A DNA stretch of 64,000 nt. It comes from Nitrospiraceae bacterium (GTDB lineage: Bacteria; Nitrospirota; Nitrospiria; Nitrospirales; Nitrospiraceae). This document shows positions 18,411 through 27,267 of this stretch, one piece after another. The notes below the pieces were generated by a model that saw only the letters and a list, made by a program, of their open reading frames with translations, did not search any database and was not told the DNA's origin. Numbering within the stretch: the first letter of the stretch is position 1; each line of letters starts with the position of its first letter. Location: NCBI GenBank assembly GCA_013140715.1, contig JABFSG010000048.1:1-64000 (forward strand), read 5' to 3'. Position numbers and translations under genes: made by a program.

Positions 18411-18491
18411 TCCGGTGAGTCCCCCGTGCTCGCGTAACGCGCGGCCTCAGAAGTCCCTCGTTGGACGCGCGCAATAGGGGACTCATCCGGA
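18411..18491. repeat. Long imperfect inverted repeat downstream of glyS
   Basis: Left arm TCCGGTGAGTCCCC (18411-18424) pairs with GGGGACTCATCCGGA (18477-18491) with a single bulge. Inside, GCGCG-rich pieces (ACGCGCGG and GGACGCGCGC) can pair again. The structure fills the gap between glyS and the next gene. It may be a terminator, an mRNA 3'-end stabiliser or a dispersed palindrome; no T-run follows. Confidence 0.55.
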
Positions 18492-18528
18492 CCACCTATC
18501 GAGTGAGACAAGACGATCGGGTGTGGAG

Positions 18529-19020
18529 ATGGATCAATCATTGTCAGACGATCAGCGTCGGGTGAGGAAAGTCCGTCGGTTCACTATCTGCGTGTCTCTT
18601 GCTCTGATCCTGTTCTGTAACGCGATTGTTCTGGTTGGGTTATGGGCCAGCGGGATTAACCTCGATGAACTGGCAGCGCCCCCCGATGTCTTCAACTCCA
18701 AACAAGATATTTGTCTCAGACTCGGTTGGCAGACCGTTATGGGAGCGGCGGAGCCGGTGCGCCTCTGTACGGAATGGATCAATCTCTCCGACAAGTCCGG
18801 CAAGACCCATCAGATTCAATCGGGGATCACGCTTCGATATGGACCGGACGGGCAGTATTATGCGGATCGGGGAGTGCATGCCGACTACCGGCTGCTTTTC
18901 ATGGTGCTGATTCTCGTGGCAGTCATTGGCTGTGGATTGGTGGCGAAGTGGTATCTCGTTGGACGGTATCGGCTGCATCTCGAATCCGTTGCCGGCCATG
19001 GAGCATCAGTCGCCCATTGA
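18529..19020 (+). CDS. Small two-helix membrane protein, function unknown
   Basis: A 163-aa protein with helices at about residues 18-40 and 122-145 flanking an extracytoplasmic loop. The loop has two cysteines (ICLRLGW, VRLCTEW) that could form a disulfide. No family recognised. It lies between glyS and ppdK on the same strand, 34 bp before ppdK. ATG 18529 follows GTGGAG; a GTG two codons earlier is equally possible. Confidence 0.62.
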   Translation: MDQSLSDDQRRVRKVRRFTICVSLALILFCNAIVLVGLWASGINLDELAAPPDVFNSKQDICLRLGWQTVMGAAEPVRLCTEWINLSDKSGKTHQIQSGITLRYGPDGQYYADRGVHADYRLLFMVLILVAVIGCGLVAKWYLVGRYRLHLESVAGHGASVAH

Positions 19021-19054
19021 ATTGAACTGACGTCAACGCGAAGGAGAATGCGGC

Positions 19055-21889
19055 GTGGCTAAGAAATATGTGTACTACTTCGGCGACGGTGTGGCCGAAG
19101 GGACTTCCAACATGAAAGAGCTTCTCGGTGGGAAGGGGGCCGGGCTTGCCGAAATGACGAATCTCGGTATCTCCGTTCCGCCCGGCTTTACGATTTCAAC
19201 TGAGGCCTGCGTCGAGTATTACAAGAATGGGAAACAGTATCCTCCCGGCATGTGGGATGCCGCGCTGAAATCGCTCAAGCGAGTCGAGCGGTCGATGGGT
19301 ATGGGGTTCGGCGATCCCGAGCGGCCACTGTTAGTCTCGGTTCGGTCCGGTGCCAGGGCTTCGATGCCCGGTATGATGGATACGGTCTTGAACGTCGGTC
19401 TCACAACCAAGACGGTCGAGGGGCTCGCGGCAAAAACGCGCAACGATCGATTTGCTCAGGACAGCTATCGCCGCTTTGTGGCTATGTATGGCAGCATTGT
19501 CATGGGCGTGCCGCGCGAACATTTCGAAGCGATCCTCAAGCATAAGAAGGCCGAGGTCGGCGTATTGCACGAGACCCATCTTGATGCCCGGCGTCTCCGT
19601 GAATTGGTCGCCAGCTTTAAGACACTCATCAAGGAAGAAACCAAGAAAGAGTTCCCCGATGAGCCGCTCGAGCAGCTTCGCTTAGCGGTCAATGCCGTCT
19701 TTTCCTCCTGGTTTGGGGCGCGCGCTGTCACCTACCGGCGTCTCTATGGAATTCCAGATTCCTGGGGCACGGCGATCAACGTGGTCGCGATGGTCTTCGG
19801 AAACATGGGAGAGACGAGTGGAACCGGTGTGGCATTCACGCGCGATCCGGCTTCCGGCGACAAAAACTTTTTCGGTGAGTGTTTGATGAATGCCCAAGGC
19901 GAGGATGTCGTCGCCGGCATCAGGACTCCGCTTCCAGTGACGGCGCTCGCGAAGAATGTACCGGAGGCCTACAAGGAATTGGAGCATACCTACAAGAGAC
20001 TCGAAAAACATTATCGGGACATGCTCGATTTGGAATTTACGATCCAAGAGGGCAAGCTCTATATGTTGCAAACCAGGGTCGGCAAGCGGACCGGCATCGC
20101 CGCAGTGAAGATTGCGGTCGACATGGTGAGAGAGCGTTTGATCTCGAAGGAGGAAGCAGTCCAGAGGATCGGGCCTGAGCAATTGGCGCAATATCTCTAC
20201 CCGATTTTCGACACGAAGGAAGAGGCAAAATCCAATCCGTTGGGGAAAGGGCTTCCGGCCGGTCCTGGCGCAGCAGCGGGGAAGATCGCTCTCACTCCGG
20301 ATCGGGCTGTGGCGATGAAAGAATCCGGTATCCGTGTGGTGTTGGTCAGGCAGGAAACGAGTCCTGACGATATTCATGGGATGAATGCTGCAGAGGGGTT
20401 TCTGACGGCGCGGGGTGGGATGACGTCTCACGCGGCGGTGGTAGCCAGGCAGATGGGTAAGGTCTGTGTGGCCGGCTGCGATGCAGTAGAAGTGCTGGAT
20501 GGCCAGTCCGTTCGCATCGGGGCCAAGGTATTCCGCGAGGGAGACTACCTATCGATCAACGGTTCGACCGGCAATGTGTACGAGGGGGATCTTCCCGTCG
20601 TCGAATCTGAAATCATTCAAGTCATTCAAGGTAAGTTGGATGCGAGCAAGTCCGATAAGTACCAGCGGTTTGCGTTGATTCTCTCGTGGGCCGACCGCGT
20701 GCGGAGGTTGCGCGTCCGCGCCAATGCAGATGTGCCGGATCAGGCGAACATCGCGCGTGGTTTCGGTGCGGAAGGAATCGGCCTCTGTCGGACGGAGCAT
20801 ATGTTTTTCGCCGAGGATCGCATCCCGATTATGCAGAAGATGATCTTGGCGCGGACGAAAGAGGAGCGGGAAAAATTTCTCGATCAGCTCTTGCCTCTGC
20901 AAAAGCTTGATTTTATCGGACTCTATCATGAGATGGCCGGCTACCCGGTCACCATTCGTCTGCTCGATCCTCCGTTGCACGAATTTTTGCCGAAGCGTGA
21001 AGAGTTGATGGTGGAGATCGCGCAGCTGGAGCTGACTGGGCGTGACGGAGCCAAGCTGCAAGAAAAACGTCGATTGTTGGCTCGAGTCGAAGAACTCCAT
21101 GAGTTTAATCCGATGCTTGGATCACGCGGGTGCCGGCTTGGGATTACGATGCCGGAGATTACCCGTATGCAAGCACGGGCGATCATGGAAGCTGCATGCG
21201 AGCTGGCCAAGGAAGGGAAGACCATCGTCCCGGAGATCATGATCCCGCTGGTGGGGATGGTGTCGGAAATGAAAGCGCAGAAAGATTTGATCCGCGAGGT
21301 GGCGCAGGAGACCATGAAGCAGTACAACGTGAAGCTCTCCTATCTTGTCGGTACGATGATTGAGTTGCCTCGTGCCGCCGTGACGGCAGATCGCATTGCG
21401 ACAGAGGCGGAGTTTTTTTCGTTCGGAACGAACGACCTTACACAAACCACGTTCGGATTTTCTCGCGACGATGCGGCGAAGTTCATCGATTTTTACCGGA
21501 CGGCCAACATTATGGAAGCGGATCCCTTTGCGGTGCTCGATCGAGAAGGGGTAGGGGCTTTGATGAAGCAGGCCATCGCCGGCGGCAGGAAAACCCGTCC
21601 TGGGATTAAGCTCGGTATTTGCGGTGAGCACGGCGGCGATCCCAGTTCCGTCCAGTTCTGTCATGAGCTCGGATTGGACTACGTGAGTTGTTCGCCCTAT
21701 CGTATTCCGATTGCGCGGCTCGCGGCAGCCCATGCCGCGTTGGCTGAAGCTGGGTCGAGCCGTTCCTTTCCAAGGCTCAAAGCGTCACGATCTCGTGCGA
21801 AGCTGAAGCAAGCGACGACGAAGACTACGAAGACGAAGTCGGCTCAGTCGCCTCGCAGCCGATCGCGCGTCACGCGCAAGAAACGGTGA
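19055..21889 (+). CDS. ppdK: Pyruvate, phosphate dikinase
   Basis: A 944-aa enzyme interconverting pyruvate + ATP + Pi and PEP + AMP + PPi. N-terminal ATP-grasp domain (KELLGGKGAGLAEM, VRSGARASMPGMMDT), phosphohistidine domain with catalytic His459 (GGMTSHAAVVAR), and C-terminal TIM barrel (FGAEGIGLCRTEHMFF, GSRGCRLG, FFSFGTNDLTQTTFGFSRDD, GICGEHGGDPSSV). In autotrophs with a reductive TCA cycle it supplies PEP. Start GTG with AAGGAG. The last about 45 residues are a Ser/Lys/Arg-rich tail (KTTKTKSAQSPRSRSRVTRKKR type) beyond the normal end. Confidence 0.97.
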   Translation: MAKKYVYYFGDGVAEGTSNMKELLGGKGAGLAEMTNLGISVPPGFTISTEACVEYYKNGKQYPPGMWDAALKSLKRVERSMGMGFGDPERPLLVSVRSGARASMPGMMDTVLNVGLTTKTVEGLAAKTRNDRFAQDSYRRFVAMYGSIVMGVPREHFEAILKHKKAEVGVLHETHLDARRLRELVASFKTLIKEETKKEFPDEPLEQLRLAVNAVFSSWFGARAVTYRRLYGIPDSWGTAINVVAMVFGNMGETSGTGVAFTRDPASGDKNFFGECLMNAQGEDVVAGIRTPLPVTALAKNVPEAYKELEHTYKRLEKHYRDMLDLEFTIQEGKLYMLQTRVGKRTGIAAVKIAVDMVRERLISKEEAVQRIGPEQLAQYLYPIFDTKEEAKSNPLGKGLPAGPGAAAGKIALTPDRAVAMKESGIRVVLVRQETSPDDIHGMNAAEGFLTARGGMTSHAAVVARQMGKVCVAGCDAVEVLDGQSVRIGAKVFREGDYLSINGSTGNVYEGDLPVVESEIIQVIQGKLDASKSDKYQRFALILSWADRVRRLRVRANADVPDQANIARGFGAEGIGLCRTEHMFFAEDRIPIMQKMILARTKEEREKFLDQLLPLQKLDFIGLYHEMAGYPVTIRLLDPPLHEFLPKREELMVEIAQLELTGRDGAKLQEKRRLLARVEELHEFNPMLGSRGCRLGITMPEITRMQARAIMEAACELAKEGKTIVPEIMIPLVGMVSEMKAQKDLIREVAQETMKQYNVKLSYLVGTMIELPRAAVTADRIATEAEFFSFGTNDLTQTTFGFSRDDAAKFIDFYRTANIMEADPFAVLDREGVGALMKQAIAGGRKTRPGIKLGICGEHGGDPSSVQFCHELGLDYVSCSPYRIPIARLAAAHAALAEAGSSRSFPRLKASRSRAKLKQATTKTTKTKSAQSPRSRSRVTRKKR

Positions 21890-23004
21890 CTGCCACTACA
21901 CCGCACCTCCGCTTTATGACCCTGGCCCTTCGCCTCGCAGCGAAGGGCCGGGGTAAGACCAGCCCGAATCCGATGGTCGGCGCCCTCGTCGTCAAGAACG
22001 GATGCATCATTGGCCGTGGTTATCATCACGGTCCTGGGCAACCCCATGCAGAAATTCTTGCGCTCAATCAAGCAGGGTCGCGCGCCAAGGGCGCGACCCT
22101 CTATGTCACGCTCGAACCCTGTTGCCATCTCCTCAAACGAACTCCCCCCTGTGTGCCGGCAGTGGTGGAATCCGGCGTGCGGCAGGTGGTGGTGGCCATG
22201 GCCGATCCCAATAAGATGGTCAAAGGACAGGGGATTGCCGCCTTACGCAGGGCCGGGATCACTGTGACGTCGGGAGTCGAACAAGACAAGGCCGCAGAGC
22301 TGAATCGCGCGTATCTCCACTGGGTGACGACCGGACGACCCTACGTGATTCTGAAAGCCGGAATGACATTGGATGGAAAGGTGGCGACAGCGAAGGGGGA
22401 ATCCAGATGGATCACCGGTCCGCTCGCTCGACAAGATGCGCATCGACTCAGGAGTTGGGTGGATGCAGTGGTCGTCGGGGTCGGTACAGTCCTCAAGGAT
22501 AATCCCACGCTGACGGCGCGATTGTCCGATCGCCCACTCAAGCTGGCGTCACGGCAACCGTTACGTGTTGTGCTCGATAGCAAGCTCAGGACGCGATCGA
22601 CAGCAGCGGTCTGTACCAAGCAGGGATGGGCGAAGACGTTGATCGTGACCACGAGCCGTACATCTCAGTCACGCCGTCGTCCATTTGAACAGGCAGGAGT
22701 GGAACTGGCCACTCTCCCTCTGAAGACTGGACATGTTTCCTTTCCTGCTCTGCTGACGATGCTGGGCAAGCGTGGCATCACCTCTCTGCTCATTGAGGGG
22801 GGCAGCACAGTGAATGCCTCGGCGTTACGAGAGAAACTCGTGAACCATGTCGTGCTGTATCTGGCTCCTATTCTAATGGGAGGGCAGGATGCCAAGGCGG
22901 TAATCGGTGGCCACAGCCCAAAGCTCTTGGCCCAGGCGCTGACCTTACGGCATGTCAGAGTTCGGCGCATCGGAAAAGATCTGGTTGTGGAGGGTGATCT
23001 GTGA
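21886..23004 (+). CDS. ribD: Bifunctional riboflavin biosynthesis deaminase/reductase
   Basis: A 372-aa protein with an N-terminal zinc deaminase domain (MTLALRLAAKGRGKTSPNPMVGA, QPHAEILAL, TLEPCCHLLKRTPPC) and a C-terminal reductase domain (RPYVILKAGMTLDGKVAT, RQPLRVVLDS, LLIEGGSTVNAS). It catalyses two successive steps from the GTP cyclohydrolase II product. GTG start in a GTGA overlap with ppdK. ribE follows 3.4 kb downstream in the same packed run. Confidence 0.96.
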   Translation: MTATTPHLRFMTLALRLAAKGRGKTSPNPMVGALVVKNGCIIGRGYHHGPGQPHAEILALNQAGSRAKGATLYVTLEPCCHLLKRTPPCVPAVVESGVRQVVVAMADPNKMVKGQGIAALRRAGITVTSGVEQDKAAELNRAYLHWVTTGRPYVILKAGMTLDGKVATAKGESRWITGPLARQDAHRLRSWVDAVVVGVGTVLKDNPTLTARLSDRPLKLASRQPLRVVLDSKLRTRSTAAVCTKQGWAKTLIVTTSRTSQSRRRPFEQAGVELATLPLKTGHVSFPALLTMLGKRGITSLLIEGGSTVNASALREKLVNHVVLYLAPILMGGQDAKAVIGGHSPKLLAQALTLRHVRVRRIGKDLVVEGDL

Positions 23005-24287
23005 CGAGATTCCTCCTCTGCGCTGTGCTTGTCGTGATCTTTATGGGGCTCACTGGTTATGAAACGGATGCGACCGTTGGAGTTCCCTCTGCTGAGCTAA
23101 AGACACAGGTTTTCCGCTACCTGGATAGCACGGATAAGGACGAACCAGCTCGCACATTATTATCCATCCTCTCAGATCCAAATGCGACGATCGATCGGGT
23201 GGTACGGATCATTCAAACCGAGCGGGACTATGCCCTGCAGCCGACAGGGACTATTCCAGACGAGCGAGTCGATGTGCGGGGACGTGGTTATCATCTGGCG
23301 CTCTCCGTTCCCCAGACCTATCAGCCGACGAAGGAGTATGGATTGGTGGTCTGCTTGCATGGCGCGGGATTTACCGGCGAGGCCTACTTGGAACGCTGGC
23401 AGGCTCGATTGGGGGGAGACTATGTCTTGGCCTGTCCGACTGTTCCGATGGGCGCATGGTTTACGAGGGGTGCGGAGGAGTTGGTGTTGGCGACGATTCG
23501 TTCCGTGCAACAGCGTTATCACATCGATCCCGACCGGATCTTTCTCACCGGCATGTCCAACGGCGGGATCGGCACCTGGGTTATCGGTATGCACGATGCG
23601 CCGCTGTTTGCCGGCATCGCACCGATGGCCAGCGGTCTCGACAACGTGCTGATGCCGTTCCTGGCCAACCTGCGCTCTACGCCGATCTATATCATCCACG
23701 GAGCCAAGGACGAGGTCATGCCGGTGGAACTCAGCCGCTCAATTATAAAAGAATTGACCAGGCTAGGTTATTCTTTTGTCTATCGAGAGCATGATCGTGA
23801 GCATCCCATGGCAGGAGGCCATTATTTCCCCAAGGAGGAATTGCCTGAGTTGGTCAACTGGTTCAATGCTCAACGGCGTAATCCTTTTCCGACAACCGTG
23901 ACGGTGGTGCGAGAAGCGAGCCACTTTCAACCGTTTGGATGGGTACGCATCGATGCGACTGACGCCATTGCCGCCTTCTCCGAAGATCTGGTCGGTAAGC
24001 GAGACGATCTGATCAAGCGCCGGGAATATGCGCGGTTGAACGTTTCCATCGTGGCGCCGAACCGCATCGAAGTCCAAGCCGACCGGGTCCGACGCTATAG
24101 CCTCTTTCTGAACGACCAGCTCATCGATTCGTCCAAACCGCTTGTCGTGCTCACCAATGGGCAGGTGTCCTTCGAAGGCCCCGTGACGTCATCGCTTGAG
24201 ACGTTGCTGCGGCAGGCGCGTGTGCGACAGGACTTTCGCCAACTCTTCCCCATCCATCTCGCCATCCAGGTTCGAGCGCAACCGTGA
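23001..24287 (+). CDS. Secreted alpha/beta-hydrolase (PHB depolymerase/esterase type)
   Basis: A 428-aa protein with an N-terminal signal (about 1-25). The alpha/beta-hydrolase domain (about 90-290) has VVCLHGAGFTGE before the oxyanion loop and the nucleophile elbow GMSNGGIGTW. Acid/His candidates are in IIHGAKDEVMP and HPMAGGHYFP. The C-terminal about 130 residues are beta-rich and unassigned. It overlaps ribD and the next gene by 4 bp. Substrate unknown; esterase or peptidase-like hydrolase is a family-level inference. Confidence 0.8.
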   Translation: MTRFLLCAVLVVIFMGLTGYETDATVGVPSAELKTQVFRYLDSTDKDEPARTLLSILSDPNATIDRVVRIIQTERDYALQPTGTIPDERVDVRGRGYHLALSVPQTYQPTKEYGLVVCLHGAGFTGEAYLERWQARLGGDYVLACPTVPMGAWFTRGAEELVLATIRSVQQRYHIDPDRIFLTGMSNGGIGTWVIGMHDAPLFAGIAPMASGLDNVLMPFLANLRSTPIYIIHGAKDEVMPVELSRSIIKELTRLGYSFVYREHDREHPMAGGHYFPKEELPELVNWFNAQRRNPFPTTVTVVREASHFQPFGWVRIDATDAIAAFSEDLVGKRDDLIKRREYARLNVSIVAPNRIEVQADRVRRYSLFLNDQLIDSSKPLVVLTNGQVSFEGPVTSSLETLLRQARVRQDFRQLFPIHLAIQVRAQP

Positions 24288-25102
24288 TGGTCTCCGGATC
24301 GCTGGGTTCGCGGAGGGCAGGCCCGCGATCGTTGCTCGTCGTGATTGGGTTGAGTGCGACGATCTATGCAGGCTTGGCCCATTCGGAGACCTGCTTGTTG
24401 TCCTCTCAGCAGGCAGGGACAACCTTTCCAGTCGAACAGATTGAAACACGCTGGAGCTGCTCTCTGCAGTCGATCATCAGCGACTACACCACGGCCAACA
24501 AGATCGGGCCGATACAGGTGCTACTTCCCGAATCGGACTATCGCTTTCTTTTAGACCGGCCGCCGATGGCCGCTACCTTGATCAATCGGCTTGATCTCAG
24601 CCCCTACAAGTCTGAAGCGAGGGGGCCTGGTCGCTTTTGGGTCAACGATGGTGAGGGCACAGAGGGGATGGTCGAGCTCGTCTATCGGGATTCCACCAAT
24701 CGGATTTACTATGTGGAGGGAACCCACACGAGCACCTTGTTGCCGGATATTGATGGGAAGGCGGTAGTGTTTGTGAAAATGAGTCCGGGACAGGATGGGC
24801 AGGGCACCGAGGCAGTCGAAACGACGTTGGTGGCCTACGCGAAATTGAACAGCCATCTGCTGGCGGGGTTGGTGTCGTTCATCAGGCCGCTCCTCGATCG
24901 GACCATCGCACGGAAGCTGACGAAAGGCGTCACGGTCGTCAACCGCCTGGGACAAGAAATGCGGCAACACCCCGATCGGGTTCTTTTTGAAGCGACCGTC
25001 TCCCCATCGTTACCGTCCGAAGAAGTGGCCTTCTTGAAGCAGGCCTTGGAGAACCTTGGTCAGTCCAGCAACAGGATCCCGTCCAGGGCGTTTTCACCAT
25101 GA
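24284..25102 (+). CDS. Secreted protein of unknown function
   Basis: A 272-aa protein with a hydrophobic N-terminal segment (about 20-38) ending before ETCLL, then a soluble domain with no recognised motif (VLLPESDYRFLLDRPP, GRFWVNDGEGTEGMVELVYRD, SHLLAGLVSFIRPLLDRTIARKLTKGV). The C-terminal third resembles lipid- or START-like folds only loosely. It overlaps the esterase and MFS genes by 4 bp, so the three are probably co-translated. Start is GTG 24284 or ATG 24287. Confidence 0.68.
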   Translation: MMVSGSLGSRRAGPRSLLVVIGLSATIYAGLAHSETCLLSSQQAGTTFPVEQIETRWSCSLQSIISDYTTANKIGPIQVLLPESDYRFLLDRPPMAATLINRLDLSPYKSEARGPGRFWVNDGEGTEGMVELVYRDSTNRIYYVEGTHTSTLLPDIDGKAVVFVKMSPGQDGQGTEAVETTLVAYAKLNSHLLAGLVSFIRPLLDRTIARKLTKGVTVVNRLGQEMRQHPDRVLFEATVSPSLPSEEVAFLKQALENLGQSSNRIPSRAFSP

Positions 25103-26268
25103 CGACTTCTCGCAGCTTCACCCTCCTCTGTACCGTCGGCGTGTTTTGTTTTATCAGCTACAACATGGTCCGGATGCCGGTGTTGTCGCTGTTCGCAGAG
25201 TCATTGGGGGCCAGCCCTGAACGTATTGGGCTCATTGTATCGGTGTCCACACTCACCGGCGTGTTTCTTAAACTTCCGTCCGGCGCTCTGTCCGATATCT
25301 ATGGACGACGGTTCCTGCTGCAGATCGGTGTGGTGGCGTTCGGGCTCCCGCCGTTTCTGTATCCCTGGGTGACCGACCTAGATGTATTGACCGGTTTGCG
25401 TTTCTTCCATGGACTGGCGACCGCCATCTTCGCGCCGAGCGCGTTGGCGACCGTCGCCGATCTCTATCGAGAACGGCGAGGCGCCGCGCTCGGCACCTAC
25501 ACGGCCTCGACACAATCCGGTGCGTTGCTCGGGCCATTCATCGGCGGCTATTTGATCTATGCGTCGGGATTCTCCTCCGCCTTCGTCACTGCCGGTCTAT
25601 TCGGCTGTGTTGCCATTGCGATTTTCTACAGCCTGCGCCTCACACCGCCTCCTCCTCGTATTCAGGAGAAGGGGATGGCTCCGCTCATGGCAGAAATGTG
25701 GAAGGGCTTCAGGGTGGTGGCCAAAAATCGCAAGGTCCTTATTACCAGCTCCACTGACGCAGCCAAGATGATTGCAAACGGGGCCTTGATGGCCTTCCTC
25801 CCGCTCTACGGGGTCTCGGTGGGATTGAATCCGGGAGAAGTCGGATTGCTATTTACGGTTCAGGCCCTCACGTCGCTCGTCTCCAAGCCGATCATGGGCC
25901 GGGTATCTGATGGGGTAGGGCGTCAGCCGCTCATCATCATCGGTCTTGTGATCTGCGCAGCGACCTTCGTCTGTATTCCTCAGGTGTCGATGTTTTGGCT
26001 GTTATTGATGCTCTCGGCCGGCTTCGGATTTGGCGAAGCAGTCGTCTCCTCCTCCTCCTCCGCGCTGGTTGCGGATAGTTCCGAGTTCAAAACGCTCGGG
26101 GCCGGGATGGGCATGCAGGGGACGATCGGAGACATCGGCCATGCCAGCGGGCCGCTCCTGGCGGGGGTTCTGATCGCACAGCTGGACTATGCCAATGCCT
26201 TTGCTATTATCGCAGGCCTGCAACTCATCGCAGCGTTGCTGTTCTGGATGACGATGAGACGTGCGTAG
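25099..26268 (+). CDS. MFS transporter
   Basis: A 389-aa protein with 12 predicted helices. The cytoplasmic loop 2-3 motif is GALSDIYGRRFLLQ and the second-half equivalent is MGRVSDGVGRQPL, both typical of major facilitator drug/metabolite exporters. ATGA overlap with the upstream gene. Substrate is not evident; lying inside the rib run, a flavin- or hydrolase-product-related substrate is possible but unproven. Confidence 0.85.
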   Translation: MTTSRSFTLLCTVGVFCFISYNMVRMPVLSLFAESLGASPERIGLIVSVSTLTGVFLKLPSGALSDIYGRRFLLQIGVVAFGLPPFLYPWVTDLDVLTGLRFFHGLATAIFAPSALATVADLYRERRGAALGTYTASTQSGALLGPFIGGYLIYASGFSSAFVTAGLFGCVAIAIFYSLRLTPPPPRIQEKGMAPLMAEMWKGFRVVAKNRKVLITSSTDAAKMIANGALMAFLPLYGVSVGLNPGEVGLLFTVQALTSLVSKPIMGRVSDGVGRQPLIIIGLVICAATFVCIPQVSMFWLLLMLSAGFGFGEAVVSSSSSALVADSSEFKTLGAGMGMQGTIGDIGHASGPLLAGVLIAQLDYANAFAIIAGLQLIAALLFWMTMRRA

Positions 26269-26294
26269 GCTCGGTGCTATATAATGGACCGTTG

Positions 26295-26408
26295 ATGAAG
26301 ACCATCGCGACTGAGAATATCGTCATCGGTGTGCTGGCCAGCATCGGTGTGCTCGTGCTGCTCGTCATGTTTGGCTATATTGTGAGACAGATTATGAGGA
26401 AAGAATAG
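26295..26408 (+). CDS. 37-aa single-helix membrane microprotein
   Basis: Reads MKTIATENIVIGVLASIGVL then a hydrophobic stretch and a basic end (RQIMRKE). It has one membrane helix at about residues 9-31. It lies in the 142-bp gap between the MFS gene and ribE and ends 2 bp before the ribE GTG, so it may be coupled to ribE translation. There is no strong RBS (GACCGTTG). Function unknown. Confidence 0.5.
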   Translation: MKTIATENIVIGVLASIGVLVLLVMFGYIVRQIMRKE

Positions 26409-26410
26409 TC

Positions 26411-27070
26411 GTGTTTACCGGCATCGTTGAAGAACTTGGCGCCATCGTTTCAATCGATAAGACCCTGGCTGGAACGAGGATGGTAGTCTTAGCCTCAGCC
26501 GTGCTGGCCGATCTCAAAATCGGGGATAGCATTAGCGTCAACGGCACTTGTTTGACCGTGGTGAACAGGGCCGAATACAACTTTTCCGTGGAGGTCTCTC
26601 CCGAAACACTGTCCGTGACCACCCTCGGGCAACTCACGGCCGGTGCACCGCTGAATCTTGAACGGGCGATGAAGCTCAATGAACGGCTCGGCGGGCACCT
26701 CGTGGCCGGCCACGTGGACGGCATTGGTGCGATTCGCAGCCGCCAACAAGATGGGAATGCCATTCTCTTCACAATAGAGGCCACGCCTGAAATTCTGCGC
26801 CACTGTATCGTGAAGGGGTCTGTCACCGTTGACGGTATCAGTCTGACGATCAACCAGGTAACCGATCGTGGTTTCACCGTCTCGATTATTCCCCATACGG
26901 CCAAAGTGACCACGCTGGGTCTCAAACAAGTCGGCGAGCAGGTCAATCTTGAGTCAGACCTGATTGGGAAATACGTCGAACGGCTGCTTCAAGAACGGGG
27001 ACAGCTGCCAGCCAAACCGGCTCCAGTTATTGACAAGGACTATCTCAAAAAACACGGCCTCCTCTCGTAG
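26411..27070 (+). CDS. ribE: Riboflavin synthase alpha chain
   Basis: A 219-aa protein that dismutates two lumazine molecules to riboflavin. It has two tandem lumazine-binding beta barrels (MFTGIVEELGAI..., NGTCLTVV, and GHLVAGHVDGIG..., VDGISLTIN). GTG start. Last gene of the ribD-to-ribE run; a dispersed repeat begins at its stop codon. Confidence 0.96.
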   Translation: MFTGIVEELGAIVSIDKTLAGTRMVVLASAVLADLKIGDSISVNGTCLTVVNRAEYNFSVEVSPETLSVTTLGQLTAGAPLNLERAMKLNERLGGHLVAGHVDGIGAIRSRQQDGNAILFTIEATPEILRHCIVKGSVTVDGISLTINQVTDRGFTVSIIPHTAKVTTLGLKQVGEQVNLESDLIGKYVERLLQERGQLPAKPAPVIDKDYLKKHGLLS

Positions 27071-27190
27071 AATGCTGAAAAAGCCCGTCAGATTCGTTCT
27101 CAGCTCGTCGAAATCCTCAACGTACCCCAAGGGTACGCCTCCGGTTTCGACTCGCCTGCGGCCTTGCTGACAGACTGTTTGAGCCTTCTA
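27070..27190. repeat. Dispersed MITE-like repeat, copy 1
   Basis: Reads AATGCTGAAAAAGCCCGTCAG...CAACGTACCCCAAGGGTACGCC...GCGGCCTTGCTGACAGACTGTTTGAGCC. It is a diverged relative of the 124-bp element at 39473-39596, sharing ends, order of blocks and a central GTAC-containing palindrome. It begins at the ribE stop, so it may also act as a 3'-end structure. Confidence 0.75.
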
Positions 27191-27267
27191 CGTGGATTCT
27201 TCCGTTGTTCCTTCCAGAAATACAGGCAATATCCACCGATCAACTTCTAAAGTAGATAGGGTCTCGG

